A stretch of DNA of 64,000 bases, from assembly GCA_027422505.1 (NCBI GenBank), contig JAPQWV010001610.1, positions 1-64,000 of the forward strand, read 5' to 3'. Numbering within the stretch: position 1 is the first letter of the stretch; each line of letters starts with the position of its first letter. The notes beneath the pieces are model-generated. The model was not told the origin of the DNA, searched no databases, and saw only the letters and a list, made by a program, of their open reading frames with translations. Below, one piece after another: positions 1 to 11,403 of the stretch. The position numbers were made by a program, and so were the translations under genes. Source of the stretch: Craterostigma plantagineum. Taxonomy: Eukaryota; Streptophyta; Magnoliopsida; Lamiales; Linderniaceae.

Positions 1-301
1 CGGCGTGGAGGGCGGCGCCGTGACCACCGACGCCAGCTCCAATAATCACGAGATCGTAATCGAACCCACCGCTCTTAGAAGACGCCGCGCCGTTCCGTTG
101 CCACCAAGCGCCGAATAAACTCTCCCAAGCCCTTCTCCGATTTCAAGCCATTCTCGGAAACGACTGTGCTTCGCCGGCTGATCGAGCTTCTGTGAGGAAC
201 GCCTCCCTCCGGAGACCGCAGAACCGCATCGATCGAGGCGGGCTGGGTCGGAGGTTGATCGGCGACGGCGAAGAGAGCGAGAGAGACATTGCCGACTGCA
301 T
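1..301 (-). CDS. LPD1: Plastid dihydrolipoyl dehydrogenase (E3), N-terminal part
   Basis: First exon of the FAD-dependent E3 subunit of the plastid pyruvate dehydrogenase complex, which reoxidises lipoamide with NAD+. The minus strand reads [11 protein letters not shown] from 301, then [10 protein letters not shown], a stretch I recognise from plant plastid LPD transit peptides. Near the window edge [19 protein letters not shown] is the start of the mature enzyme with the dinucleotide-binding GxGxxG. The rest of the gene lies left of base 1. The frame holding the transit peptide meets an in-frame TGA around 144-146. Between there and the FDYDLV segment the likely reading (GLKSEKGLG, then YSALGGNG) uses another frame, so two compensating one-base indels are implied. 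Identity is firm; coding integrity depends on whether those are sequencing errors. Confidence 0.85.
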
Positions 302-1692
302 ATTCTCGTGTGAGGCGAAGGTGTTTGTTGAAAATGCGTCGTGACTTTGTAATGAATTGATTATAGGAAATCTGAGCTGAGAAGAAAAGCTTTGTTAGCT
401 CCTTCCGTGTCGGAGAGGGGTGGCGGAGTTTACTATGTCTTTGATTTGAGTGACCTAACAAAACAAAGACTCTCTTTATTATTTATTTATTTAGTTATTT
501 TTGCTCTTTCCTTTTTCTTTTATATAGAAGAAATACGAAAAAAAACAGTTAGAATTATTTCTGCTTACTAGTATTTTCCGCATGTTCCTATGCATGCATT
601 GAAAATATAATTATATTTATGTTATTTCAGTTTCGATATTTATAATATTTAGCATTTGATTGATGAAATATAAATCTTTTAAATATAAGGTGACCAGTAA
701 CGTATTGAGGTATATTATAATAATTAAGAAATTTAGAAGTGAATTGATAACTTATTAAGCCTAATTAAACAAATGGATAACTAATTGCAAAATATATAAG
801 GTGAACAGTAACGTATTGAGTATAATATAATATTTAAAAAATTAGAAGTGAATTGATAACTTATTAGCTAATTAAACAAATGTAACTAAATTGCAAATAA
901 TATAAATCGAGTTTTAGCGAACATAGCTCTTTTTATATATATGAATAGATAAGATGGTTAAATGTAACGGTTATTTATGTCTGGCATGGCGTAGTTACCA
1001 TCATTTCCACGATTTCTTAAAAGTTTAAGAAAAAAAAAAGATGTGAAATGCATACATAGTTTTGTAGATGTATGATTTATTTCCCGGCATGCGTGCTGTA
1101 TATATATTTGCATTTGCACCGCACAATATAATATCTTTTTTCATATTGCCGCATATTAATTATATCAATAAACAATCTAAAATTGAATAATTTCAAGATA
1201 TATAATTTCCCACTAGAAGCCAATAGCCATGGTGCTTAGATAAGGTAAAACACATAGGAGCATCATCACCAACCATACTTACAATTAAACAAAGCTCCAT
1301 TATTATTCACCCAAAAGAACAAAAAAAAAGCAAAAAAAAAAAAGAAAGAAGAAGAAAAAAAACTCCATTAAAGAGATGGATTTCCACCATAATACACAAA
1401 CGAAGGAAAAAAGAACGAGCTTTCGCTCGGCCCCGCATTTCCCAACAAATGATTCGCAATGTCGCTCAACGTCCCAGAATTCGACGACTGGCTTCGGTCG
1501 CATAAATTTATTACTCGTAACAACTTTTTCGTCGTCGTTTCGCGAAAAATTCCCGCTGTAATAATCTCCGTGAGTCGTCCGATTCTGCCCGTGAAATGGC
1601 CGCTCGTCGTTGCGATAGGGTTTTTCCACGAAAACGAACTCGCGCCTGCGTAAGAAAAAATATATTTTCGAAAAAAAAAGAAGTTAGCGGTT
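302..1692. other. AT-rich intergenic region upstream of LPD1
   Basis: No convincing gene. Holds the LPD1 promoter side, a two-unit tandem repeat (681-904) and poly-A tracts at 1320-1365. A minus-strand open frame at 1303-1629 has coding-like composition in part (NDERPFHGQNR, KPVVEFWDVER). It could be a further C-terminal piece of the ASG1-like gene, but I cannot assign it to a family. Confidence 0.4.
681..904. repeat. Two-unit tandem repeat of about 110 bp
   Basis: Bases 681-790 and 791-904 are diverged copies of one unit. Both contain AGTAACGTATTGAG, then GAAGTGAATTGATAACTTAT, then AATTAAACAAATG. Small indels separate the copies, so the duplication is not recent. Confidence 0.7.
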
Positions 1693-3538
1693 TTACAATA
1701 ATGTTGAGAAGTTCGAAGGGTTTAATTTTTTCGACGTCGCGTTCGAATTCAATTTATTACCTAACGTCGTCGCCGTAGGAATAATATTTGGATGGTAGTA
1801 AGAAAAGTGAGGTGGTAAGTCATTCAGGGATGAGCTTCGCATGTAATAATAATACGAATCGAAGTAAAGTGATGAATCTTCGCTTGGAATGGTTTTTGGC
1901 TTAGAGCAAAGAGCCTCTCATCGCATTGTAAGAGCTTTTCGTAGTGCTTGTCGAGGATACCTGGTGGGAAAACCAAGTGATGTCTCCTAAAAAAAAAATT
2001 AACAAATAAAATTAATAAAATCCTTAAGTAATTTATGTTATTTTATTATAATATTGTTATGTTACCTGAACATAAGAGCTTGGCCTGAAGTGAAATCATT
2101 CGAAGAAAACCAAACTGTATGCCTTCGTGGCTGTGGTTGGCTTTCTTTGTAGAACAACGGCGGTTGGTTCAACTAATTAAAAAAAAAATATTACGTGCAT
2201 TTGAATACATTTAAATAATTCTAAAAAGATGATCTATGTGTACCTCGATATCAAGAATTGCTGGATTATTGTCACTGAAAATAGCTCTAAGTCCAATAAT
2301 ATCAGACCATTGTATCTCAATCTTGCTCTTCAATGGCCCGCCCAAGAATTCCCACACTAGTTTGCGTTTGGCGTAGTATAGCTTTGCCACAAGGTCTCCT
2401 TCGTGCTTACTAATTCTCTGAAATAACACACACACACATATGTTTATGTTTATGTCAAGAAAAAAAAAATTGTAAATGAGATGATATTATAACATATGGT
2501 ACCTGCCAAGTTCCTATGGTTATGGAGGTCGCGGGAAAGTTCGAAGCCTTCAATTTCTCGCGACGAATAAGATCATTGTTGTTTTTGTCTGAATTTTGAT
2601 TGAGTTTGGACAACCTTTGCCCTAACGAAGTAAGCAAAGAAGGCGTTATCGTTAGCTTCAGTCCGAGCGAGCTCATCTCTCCGTCGTCTTCTTCTTCTTC
2701 TTCTTCTTCTTCTTCTTCTCCGTCCTTTTTCAAAATGGCGTATATGAGTTTTTGAATAATGCTTGAACAGAAAAATTGACGATTTTTCGTCCGAGATTAT
2801 ACCGAGTGTGGTATAAATAAAGCAAAACGACGTAAAAGATGCAACAAAAGATTTCTTTTGTGTTAATTTTTTTTTTTTTTGGGATTTGCAGAAGGAGAAG
2901 GGAAAAAGAAGAGAAAGCAATAGAAGCATTATTAATACTAGTATGTGTAGCACATCAAATGTATCTGCAAATATATTGAGTTATTTTATATTTGCACAAT
3001 TTTTTATTAATAAAGTAGTTGAAAAATTAAATTTTGATTTCGGATAAGTGTGTAATAAATGAAAATGTTAAGGATATAATTATAATTTGACAATCAAGGG
3101 TAATGTAAATGACCGATTATTAAATTCACGGACCAAATGTGGCAATTTATAACACTCTTTATATAATAGTATAGATGCATGCATGAAGAGATCAAGGATG
3201 TTGGAATGGAAGGAGCTTTTCAAGACAAAATTGAAACATGCAAGAACAAAATAATTGCAGAAAAAAGGGATCTATTTAGATAAAATTAGATATAAAAAAA
3301 CCTGGTTGGTAATATTATGCTCAGGTGAAGCAGCAAGCCCATTGATGAGACCTTCATATTCTTTTTCTTCCTCGTTACTCATGTGGATTTGAGTTCGACG
3401 ATGATCTGAAGAGACATAGAAATTGTGTCTACTAATATTATTATTACAGTTAATATTATTATTGTTGGTTCTTCCATAGACATTTTCTTGCTGATGATGA
3501 TGATCAGAGAAGAGGAATCTCTCGTCACTCTCATTCAT
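1693..3538 (-). CDS. ASG1-like plant-specific protein
   Basis: Five exons read on the minus strand: 3538-3302, about 2751-2503, 2417-2244, 2172-2066 and 1986-1693. The conserved core (SKHEGDLVAKLYYAKRKLVWE, then LKSKIEIQWSDI, then QPQPRRHTVW, then FPPGILDKHYEKLLQCD) matches what I recall of the Arabidopsis ALTERED SEED GERMINATION 1 / At4g30780 family, whose biochemical role is unknown. Exon 1 starts MNESDERFLF and is rich in Asn and His; exon 2 carries a run of about ten Glu encoded by a CTT repeat (2685-2718). The acceptor of exon 2 is uncertain. In the last exon a one-base deletion after LSQKPF shifts the frame; the continuation (SEDSSLYFDS, ending SNFSTLL) then runs to a stop at 1693. The family is usually longer, so more C-terminal sequence may lie below 1690. 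Confidence 0.7.
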
Positions 3539-6237
3539 CTTTTTTTGCTATATTAAATATTTGTCTCTCTTGTTGCAGAAAGTGCATACCAAGTGCACGC
3601 ATTTATATATGTACAAAACGAGCAATTTTTATTATTTTTTTAAATGAGGAAAACTCCAAACAATGATATGTTGGTCGTTGCAATAAATACTTGGGTTGAC
3701 TTTTTATACAGAGGTTGGTCACGTTTGTACTGTACTGTACTGTACGCTCCGTATCTCAACTGTTTTTCTTTTCTGTCCCTTTTTATTCCCCTTTTTTCTG
3801 TAATAGAGATTAATGTTGATAGGGCTTAGATTCTCTCTTTTTGCCTTTTTCTGTTTTTTTCTCTTTCTGATGGTAATAAAAGAGAAGTCTAATCATAATT
3901 CACATCTAAGGTTGTGTGTGTGGAGTGGAGCTTTCAGCCAAGGAAATAAAGGACATTTATCCTTGTATTGGAAAATAAATACTATCGTTCACAAAATGCA
4001 GGCGTGTGTTTTTTTTTTATAATATGTGGACTGCTTTTTTAGGGAGGTAAATCAAAAATATTTCGAGATTTGTGTGTCTTATTCCAAAATGATATTATGA
4101 ACAAAAATTGGAGGTGCAAGACTTAAGTTGCGATTACTATTCCGCAATTAATTAATTAATTATATATATATATATATGTATATATAAAAGACAAACAAGG
4201 AACTTAGATTAGGCTGAGATCATAAGAAGTTTGAGTAGCCACTTGGGCTGCTAATGCTTTGCTTGCGTTTTCTCTATAAACATATAAAAGTAATAAGAAA
4301 ACTTACAATAATCCTTCTTATGTTATGAATTAGATCCGTAGCCTTGTCTCCTAAGTTGGACTATAGTATAAACAATTATATTCCCTCTTAAATACATAGA
4401 TATCTCTCAACCTAAAATCAATTTTTTAGTTCGATTTATAATATAGTATAAGTGACTTGTGATGGTTGTGTAAACTTGGACTATCGTCTTGGATCACAAT
4501 CGATAATCATCTCAAAGTGGTATATTACATCATCAAGAAAAAGAAAACGGATTGGTTGGTAAGTTGAATGGATAAGATTTAGGTCTCTCCTGTGGAAATA
4601 GTAGTAGCATTGCAAATATTTTACTTAAACATTAGAATATATTCCATGTGCTATACTATATTATTTTATGATATGATAGCCCACGTAGTTAAGTTCAACG
4701 TGGAAAAGTTTTTCCTTTGATGTCAAATCTCTCAAAGGCGGCCATGTTAGGGCCCAAGTCTTGTGCATTTGCACGCGTAATTATATATTTCCTATTCATT
4801 TGTATCACTATTATGAAATAAATAAATAAATGAATTCGTTGGAAAATGATTTGGTGAGTGGAAGAAATAAGCATGCCAATAGTATGTGCCGTTTGATCTA
4901 TTTATAACGTAATATATAGATCAAGTATTATTGCACGAAGTATGGAGGAAAGTGGCCGTTCCCTTTATATTCGCATACGTTCTTTTGACCAATTTTCTTC
5001 AAATTTATAATATGTGTGTGTATCAATCGCATTTCATATCTCTATATTGGATCAAATACCTTTTTGAGGGAAAAGATAAAAATCTCCACTTCCAATTAAA
5101 ATTCGTCCCAATTCTTGTTCGTGGAAATGTGACAAAGTAACGGCCCCCTATCATGATAGCAATTGCAGTACTAACTACAGTCACATTTTATATAAGTAAT
5201 ATATATATATATATCTATATATGTATTTTTCAACTTAGTCGACATCCGATTGACGTTAAGGTTTGAGCGATTTAGCTCATTTAGTACGTAGAGGATACCT
5301 TATATTAAAATCGAAGTCATGTCCTTGTTTCTTTCTGTAAAACTATATTTGTTAATTAGATATGAATGTGCCCGTCAGAAATAATCATGGAAGTCTAGTC
5401 ATAGATGATTATGATATTGCATGGATCTCTAAAGTAGTGATCTCAATCTTTTGTCTTATTTTTCCTCTCACCATTTATATTATGAATAATCAACCACACG
5501 TATTAACGAGTCACATGCCGATTTAGTAATTTAACCAGTAATCACCACTTTTTTCTCGAGGAAATGCTTACTTTACATATGCCATTCTACTATGTTACAA
5601 ATAATTAAGAAAAGCAGCCCACTACAAATCTATGTACGTTAGCAACTTAAATCCAAAATTCTGGATAAGATTCTTGGACGATGGAATAGTTCGATTTCTG
5701 GTTCTAAATAATAGTGATATCAATAACAAATCAAGATGCAATCATTTCATAATTTTTTTACATAAGTGGGCGTCATATCACGAAAATGACCGTGTTGCAA
5801 ATGTTGATCGTGTCACGATCTAGTGAGAGAAATCACACTTTCATGATTTATTGGATCAAGAAAAAAGGAGAAATTTTTCTTGACTTCTTCAAGAAGTATA
5901 CTACTATTATTTATATTAAATCATGCATGCATACACAGATTGCTTTCGATGATTTTATTTCTGACATTATGTGGAAACCCCACCTCACATATTCAACAAT
6001 TCGTATCTTAGCCTAAAATGGCACGAGAAAGTACACAAGTGAATTGATGGTAAAAATCAACTTAATATCATAAACTTGACCAGCAAAAAGAGAAAAACAA
6101 ATGGAAACCTGAAAGGGGAATTTGTATATTATAACAATAGCAAGCAAAACCCAAGAGAAAAATTCCAAAAAAAAAAACATCAAAGCACAAAAACAAATCC
6201 CACTATAGAAATTCCCATAAGCCTAATGAGACAGCTT
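3539..6237. other. AT-rich intergenic region
   Basis: About 2.7 kb between the 5' end of the ASG1-like gene and the 3' end of importin alpha. It contains TA microsatellites near 4158-4180 and 5199-5222 and poly-A tracts. No open frame here has recognisable protein content, and no RNA gene was seen. The last 150 bases are probably the importin alpha 3' UTR. Confidence 0.5.
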
Positions 6238-9200
6238 TCACTTAAAATTAAAACCATCAGAAGGCAAAGAACCATTATTATTATTACCTTGTCCTCCAAA
6301 GGTAAATCCTTGCTGCGCCTGAGAATCATCGCCTCCTCCGCCGTCCTCATCATCATCGCCGTCCAAATAATACGTCTCGAGAATCTTCACAGCCTTCTCA
6401 TAGATCTCAGTGTTGTCGTGGGCCTGCAAACTATCGATCTTATCTAACCCTTCGAAATCATCGATCATCTGAGCGAATAGGTTGATATCTCCGTTAGTTC
6501 CGAGATTCTTGTCTGCTTCTCCGACCCTTAGGATGTTCTCGAGCCCTTCTAAGCATACCAGGATGATTCTTGGGTCGGGGCATATGAGTAGATCGCAGAA
6601 TGGCTTGATGCATTTCTGGCTAACGAGGAACCTGTTTGGAGAACAAAAATTTTCAGCTATGTAATCATTTGTAAATTGGTTTTTTAGGTGAACGAAATTA
6701 TAATAACATTGGTGAAACGAACAAGTGTGTAACATGTCACATGTTATCATGCATTGCTTGTTAGGGACGTGCCAGCTTCATTTATAAAGTGATGAAATTA
6801 AATCTCTCATTCGCAATTTTTGGGTAAAATGTGTAATGGAGCTCACTTGATTTGTTCGTGAGAGCCGCCAGATGTTGCGTTCGATAAGGCCCAAGCAGCT
6901 TCTTTCTTGACCTCAAACTCAGCATTCTGAAGTAACTGGACTAGAGGGCCGATGAGGTTTGCATCAATAACCGCCTGCGGAATTTCGACATTCGGTACCA
7001 TTATGAACCACATTCTCTTACTAGAGCCATTATATATTCTGGTGTTATTGTTGCATCTCATATTAAGGTACCATTATCAACCTCCAATCCGCCTCCAAAT
7101 GAAGCGTGTTAACAGTAATTATGATTAAACGTCGAATTTTTTATCTCAGTCATAAGTTAAATTATCACCTGTATTTGAGCCTTGTTTCCAGCTGTGATGT
7201 TAGAGAGGGTCCAGCAAGCCTCCTTCTTGATGCTTTTCTTGTAAGAACCAACCATGATATTGAAAAGGGAAGGGAGAGCTTGATTGTCGATGATATACTA
7301 CAAATATCAATAAACGCCATTGGTTATCTATATTATGTGCCATAAAGTAGTATAAAGGAGTTGGACTAAACGAATTCCCAGATATAAAACAAAATATCTT
7401 TCACATGACCCGGAGATTGATTTCCCTAGTCACATGACACTATCCGTCCTAAAACCATTTACTTTATTTTGAAATAGATAGAGAACCTAGACCAACGAGA
7501 AACAAAGGAAAAAGCAGGGAAAAGGCTGTTAATTCCCAGTGGTACCTGAGTTTGTAGATCATCTCCAGTGACAATGTTACCAACCGTCCTCAGAGCAGGA
7601 ACGAGAACAGAAGGTGAAGAATGGCTGAAAAAGGTTATAAGATTCATCAGAACACTTTTGAACTTTGAACACTTCTAAGGTTTTATTAAAACGCAAAAAT
7701 GGGGAATAAGGATTGTAAGGAAAAACGTTATCTGAAGTAAACTTAATAGTATAGAAACTCACTATAACAGCTCAACCAATCGGGTGCACGCGCCAGAGTC
7801 GATGACAGCTTGAATTTTCTCATTTGGTCCATCAGAGAGATACGACAGAGCCCAACATGTGTCAGTCAGAATTTCTTCATCACTTGAGTATAAAAGCTGC
7901 CTGAGAATAGGAAGGGCAGGCTTCGTCTGCACATGAGATCAAGTATTGTTTGGTGAGGTACTAAGTAATTAGAAGACGAACACTGCAACAGATCTGAAAG
8001 CAAAAGATAATTCTTGATAATTTTCTCCAAACTGACAATTTGCCACTTATAAGTGAACATAAAATCATGTAGGATACGTATTCCCAAGCTTTTGAAAATG
8101 TAATTCTACAAATTAAAGGTCACATTGATACTTGCATTCTCAATGAAATAAGTGCAAAAAATCGAACGCGCAGATTAAGAAACAAACCTGTTCAAATGGA
8201 GGCTGGGGCTTGCCCCTGCATAATTGGATAGTGTCCACGTAGCATTTCGGAGCATTGATAGTTTAGCATTTGCATTGAGCTGGGATAGCAGAGGTGACAA
8301 GGCTCCATGAGCAAGTACAAGGTCCCTGCATTTATGGGAATCACCGGCTACATTCCCTAAAGCCCAAACTGCCTGAAGGGCACATTTAATCAAATTTCTG
8401 CCTAGATGTAAATAACATCATTTGTAAAAAGTAAATCCCTAGAAACAAAAATCCAAATAGAAAAGGTGGTGAGTAAAAAACCTGTTCGCGAACATCATCG
8501 GCAGTGGATCCAAGAAGTTTAACAAAAATCGGGAGCGCTCCATTATCAATTACAACCTTTGTGTGCTCCGACGTCCCAGAAGCAATGTTCGTGAGGGCCC
8601 AAGCTGCCTCAAACTACAATTGTAAAAGTTCAGATGTCAAATAAAATGAAATGGTAATACCAAGAAGTTATATCAAATAACCAATTGAAAATCCAACAAT
8701 GTCAGACCTGAAGTTGAGGAAAGTCCTCTCTCACGAGAAATTCCACAAATCGAGGAATAACCCCAGCTTGAATAACCTCTAGAATTGGAGGGCTGCGTTC
8801 TGCTCAAATTTAACAACTTAAACAAGGTATCTACAATTAAAAGGAGGTTTTTATGATGCAAAAAAACAAACGAAAAGCACACCTATAGATAACAGTTTAC
8901 GGAACTTTATGGTCGCATCTAGCTGCCTGCTAGGATCGTCACTCCAAATATTATCAGCCATTGTGGGCAAATTTTCCAATTGCACCTGAATTGTGCAATT
9001 AAAGGAACAATCAAACATACAAATCGTACACCCCCAACACAAGTAGCCAGTGCAATTGTCTTCGCAAACACTTCGGAACATAAACAGTAAAACTCAAAAT
9101 TCCCAGCCAGCAAAAACACACGCAGAAGCACGTACAACAGGAAGCAAGGCTAAAAAACACACCGAGCAAAACAGAAACGAATCATCAATACCTTCTGATC

Positions 9201-9404
9201 GACGGATTCTGTGGGGTCCACGGGCACGGGAGCATAGACGTCGGGGAGTCCTTCCCTTCGCTTCTTGAGGAGGCTCTCCTCTCTCTTGCTCTTCCGAATC
9301 TCCACCATGTTCTCCTCTCTCCTCCGCCGTCCCTCATCGGCGTCCACCGCCACCTTGTACCGATTGCGGCGGTTCTCAACCCTAGAGTTGGGCCTCAGCG
9401 ACAT
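6238..9404 (-). CDS. IMPA: Importin subunit alpha (karyopherin alpha)
   Basis: Nuclear-import adaptor that binds classical nuclear localisation signals through armadillo repeats and importin beta through its N-terminal IBB domain. Ten exons on the minus strand: 9404-9192, 8985-8883, 8799-8708, 8613-8482, 8372-8188, 7926-7763, 7624-7546, 7297-7169, 6974-6847, 6631-6238. Exon 1 gives the basic IBB ([17 protein letters not shown], then [17 protein letters not shown]). ARM repeats show the family Trp/Asn array ([62 protein letters not shown]). The tail has an acidic stretch ([14 protein letters not shown]) and ends DGFNFK, as in plant IMPA proteins. Exon 5 lacks one base near 8220, between LSNY and [11 protein letters not shown]. 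Restoring it makes the exons total exactly 1620 nt (539 aa plus stop), the usual family length. Confidence 0.96.
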
Positions 9405-9854
9405 TGTTTTTTGAATTTGAAATGTTTTTCTATTTTTTTTTTCCTTTTTCTTTTATTGGAGAGCGTCGGGACAAACGAAGTGGCGCCGTGAGTTGGGGTT
9501 TTATAGAATAGGAAAAGGGCTTATGTGCGTTAGCTTAGCGTGGTGTAAACTGTAAATTACTTCCCCCCCTTAATTTATTGTATTTCAAAAAATTACCTTT
9601 TTTTACCAAATTATGCTTGAGGTAAATATTAAAGTGGTGCATTGCATATGTACACTCATCATTTAAAAGTATCTTTCAATAGCTTCTATCAATATATTAA
9701 AAGTATCTCTACATTTATTGGAAACACATTAATTGAAATAGTTCATTACTACGGATATAAAATAGACCATTTCCAATAAACGACGTCCAAAGACGATTCT
9801 GCCCCCGCTGAATTGTGCATAGGCCCATTGGGGTTGATCATATGCATAGTCATA
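9405..9854. other. Importin alpha upstream region
   Basis: AT-rich promoter side of importin alpha; the 5' UTR just upstream of 9404 is T-rich on the plus strand. No gene seen. Confidence 0.4.
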
Positions 9855-10375
9855 TAGTAAAACCTCTTTAAATTAATAACGTCGGGACCATTAAATTTTA
9901 TTAATTTAGAAAAATTAATATATCGATAAATTAATATTTTTATTAATTAAAGAGAAACTTTTTTAATTCAGCTATCTCATAGTCCATGCTAATAGCAGAT
10001 TGAATCAAATTAGAATATGTGTAAATATATATTCGTATAATTATATCATGTACAATAATTTATCAATAATAATATTTATAATTTTATTTGTTGTAATGAT
10101 ATTTTAGATATTTTACATGGTGTGGTCGTATCAAAGCTCATGAATATTTTATAATTGCAATATTTTAGCAAATCAGCGTACATATATAATCGTAATATTT
10201 ATGAATTATTATTTATAGGACCTAATATTTATAAAGGAATTTTCCAACATATTATTATATTATTATCTTATCGAATTTGATAATATTTTACAAAGCCCTT
10301 AGTCGGGACCGAACGATTTTATTATTTTAGAGAGGTTATTAATTTTTATAGTATTAATTTATAGATGTTTTACGG
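9855..10375. mobile_element. Emigrant-like Tc1/mariner MITE
   Basis: A 521-bp non-coding element. The left end reads TAGTAAAACCTCTTTAAAT; the right end is its imperfect inverted complement (ATAGATGTTTTACGG). Subterminal inverted matches include GTCGGGACC near both ends. It is flanked by TA on both sides (9853-9854 and 10376-10377), the Tc1/mariner target duplication. The ends resemble the Arabidopsis Emigrant terminal repeat as I remember it. Confidence 0.7.
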
Positions 10376-10967
10376 TAGTTGTATTTATGAAAATTATTGA
10401 TACTGATTATTGATAAGAATGAGGTAAAGATTGGAAAAAATTGTGGCCAAGCCAAGACTATAGTATAATCAACAATCCAATAATAAAACAAATTATAAAG
10501 CAGCCCAAGACTTGGTCAAATGAATAAAAAAAATAATAGGACAACCCAGTAAACACAACCTAAATGAATAAACAAATAAATTGAATGGTTAGTCAAGTCA
10601 AACAAATCAATCTTCTGATTATATGTAAAGAAATCTTTCCTAATCCTTTCAGCAACCGTACATCACCGGCACACCAGTGACAACCCCGCCGCCGCCGACG
10701 CCGTTCTTCGCCGCCGGCAAATCCGTCCACGGCCGCAACCAAGCGGCAGCGCCGGCCCCACCACCACCATTCCTCACAACCTTCGCCGAGAGATTCACAA
10801 TCCCATTCTTTCCCCCAACGCCGTCTCTCAGCCTATAACTCAGAAAGCTCAGATAATTCTCCGGCAGGTGACCGCCGGCGAAGTCGGAGACGGGCACGTG
10901 GGCTGCTCCGATGAGCTTTCCGCCGGCAGATCGGGCCTCGACGGTGATGAAACGGGCATGCACGGGC

Positions 10968-11366
10968 TGTTGGATATAGAAGTGCTCTGATACCACTTTG
11001 TTGGAAATTAGGAGTTATATCGGAAGGGAGGAACTTGATATCGAAGGCTAGTGTTTAGAGGAAGAGGCTTTATATTACAACACTTGTTTTGATTTTCACT
11101 TGCTTGATAGCTTGATACAATGCCAAGCCCTTACCCCTATTTATACTAGTTTCACATCCTCAATGTGTGGCTAAGATTTAGCCAACACCACACTTATCTA
11201 GAATACTCTACCATAATATCTAGGTTCCATAATGTTCTTTAGAGTTCCATGGATATCTCTAGAATATCCATAGATTTCTAGATTTTGGGCTATTATTTCT
11301 CCTAAGCCCAATTCATTAATTCTTTAACTTAATTCTCTTCGGCCCAAATCAAGTTTATTTTCAACA
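10968..11366 (-). repeat. 3' LTR of the C2-gene Copia element
   Basis: 399 bp, ends TG...CA. On the plus strand it begins TGTTGGATAT and ends TTTTCAACA. By eye it is identical to the 5' LTR except for one C in a homopolymer near 11133. Confidence 0.93.
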
Positions 11367-11375
11367 CCCCCCCTT
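11367..11375 (-). other. Polypurine tract
   Basis: Minus strand AAGGGGGGG directly abuts the 3' LTR, the expected plus-strand priming site. Confidence 0.8.
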
Positions 11376-11403
11376 AAACTTGATTTGGTATTCCGAGCAA
11401 ACT

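Noticed and set aside
2573..2953. Poly-Arg frame overlapping the ASG1-like exon 2
   Set aside because: Wrong frame of the CTT repeat; the Glu-rich frame continues into the conserved domain.
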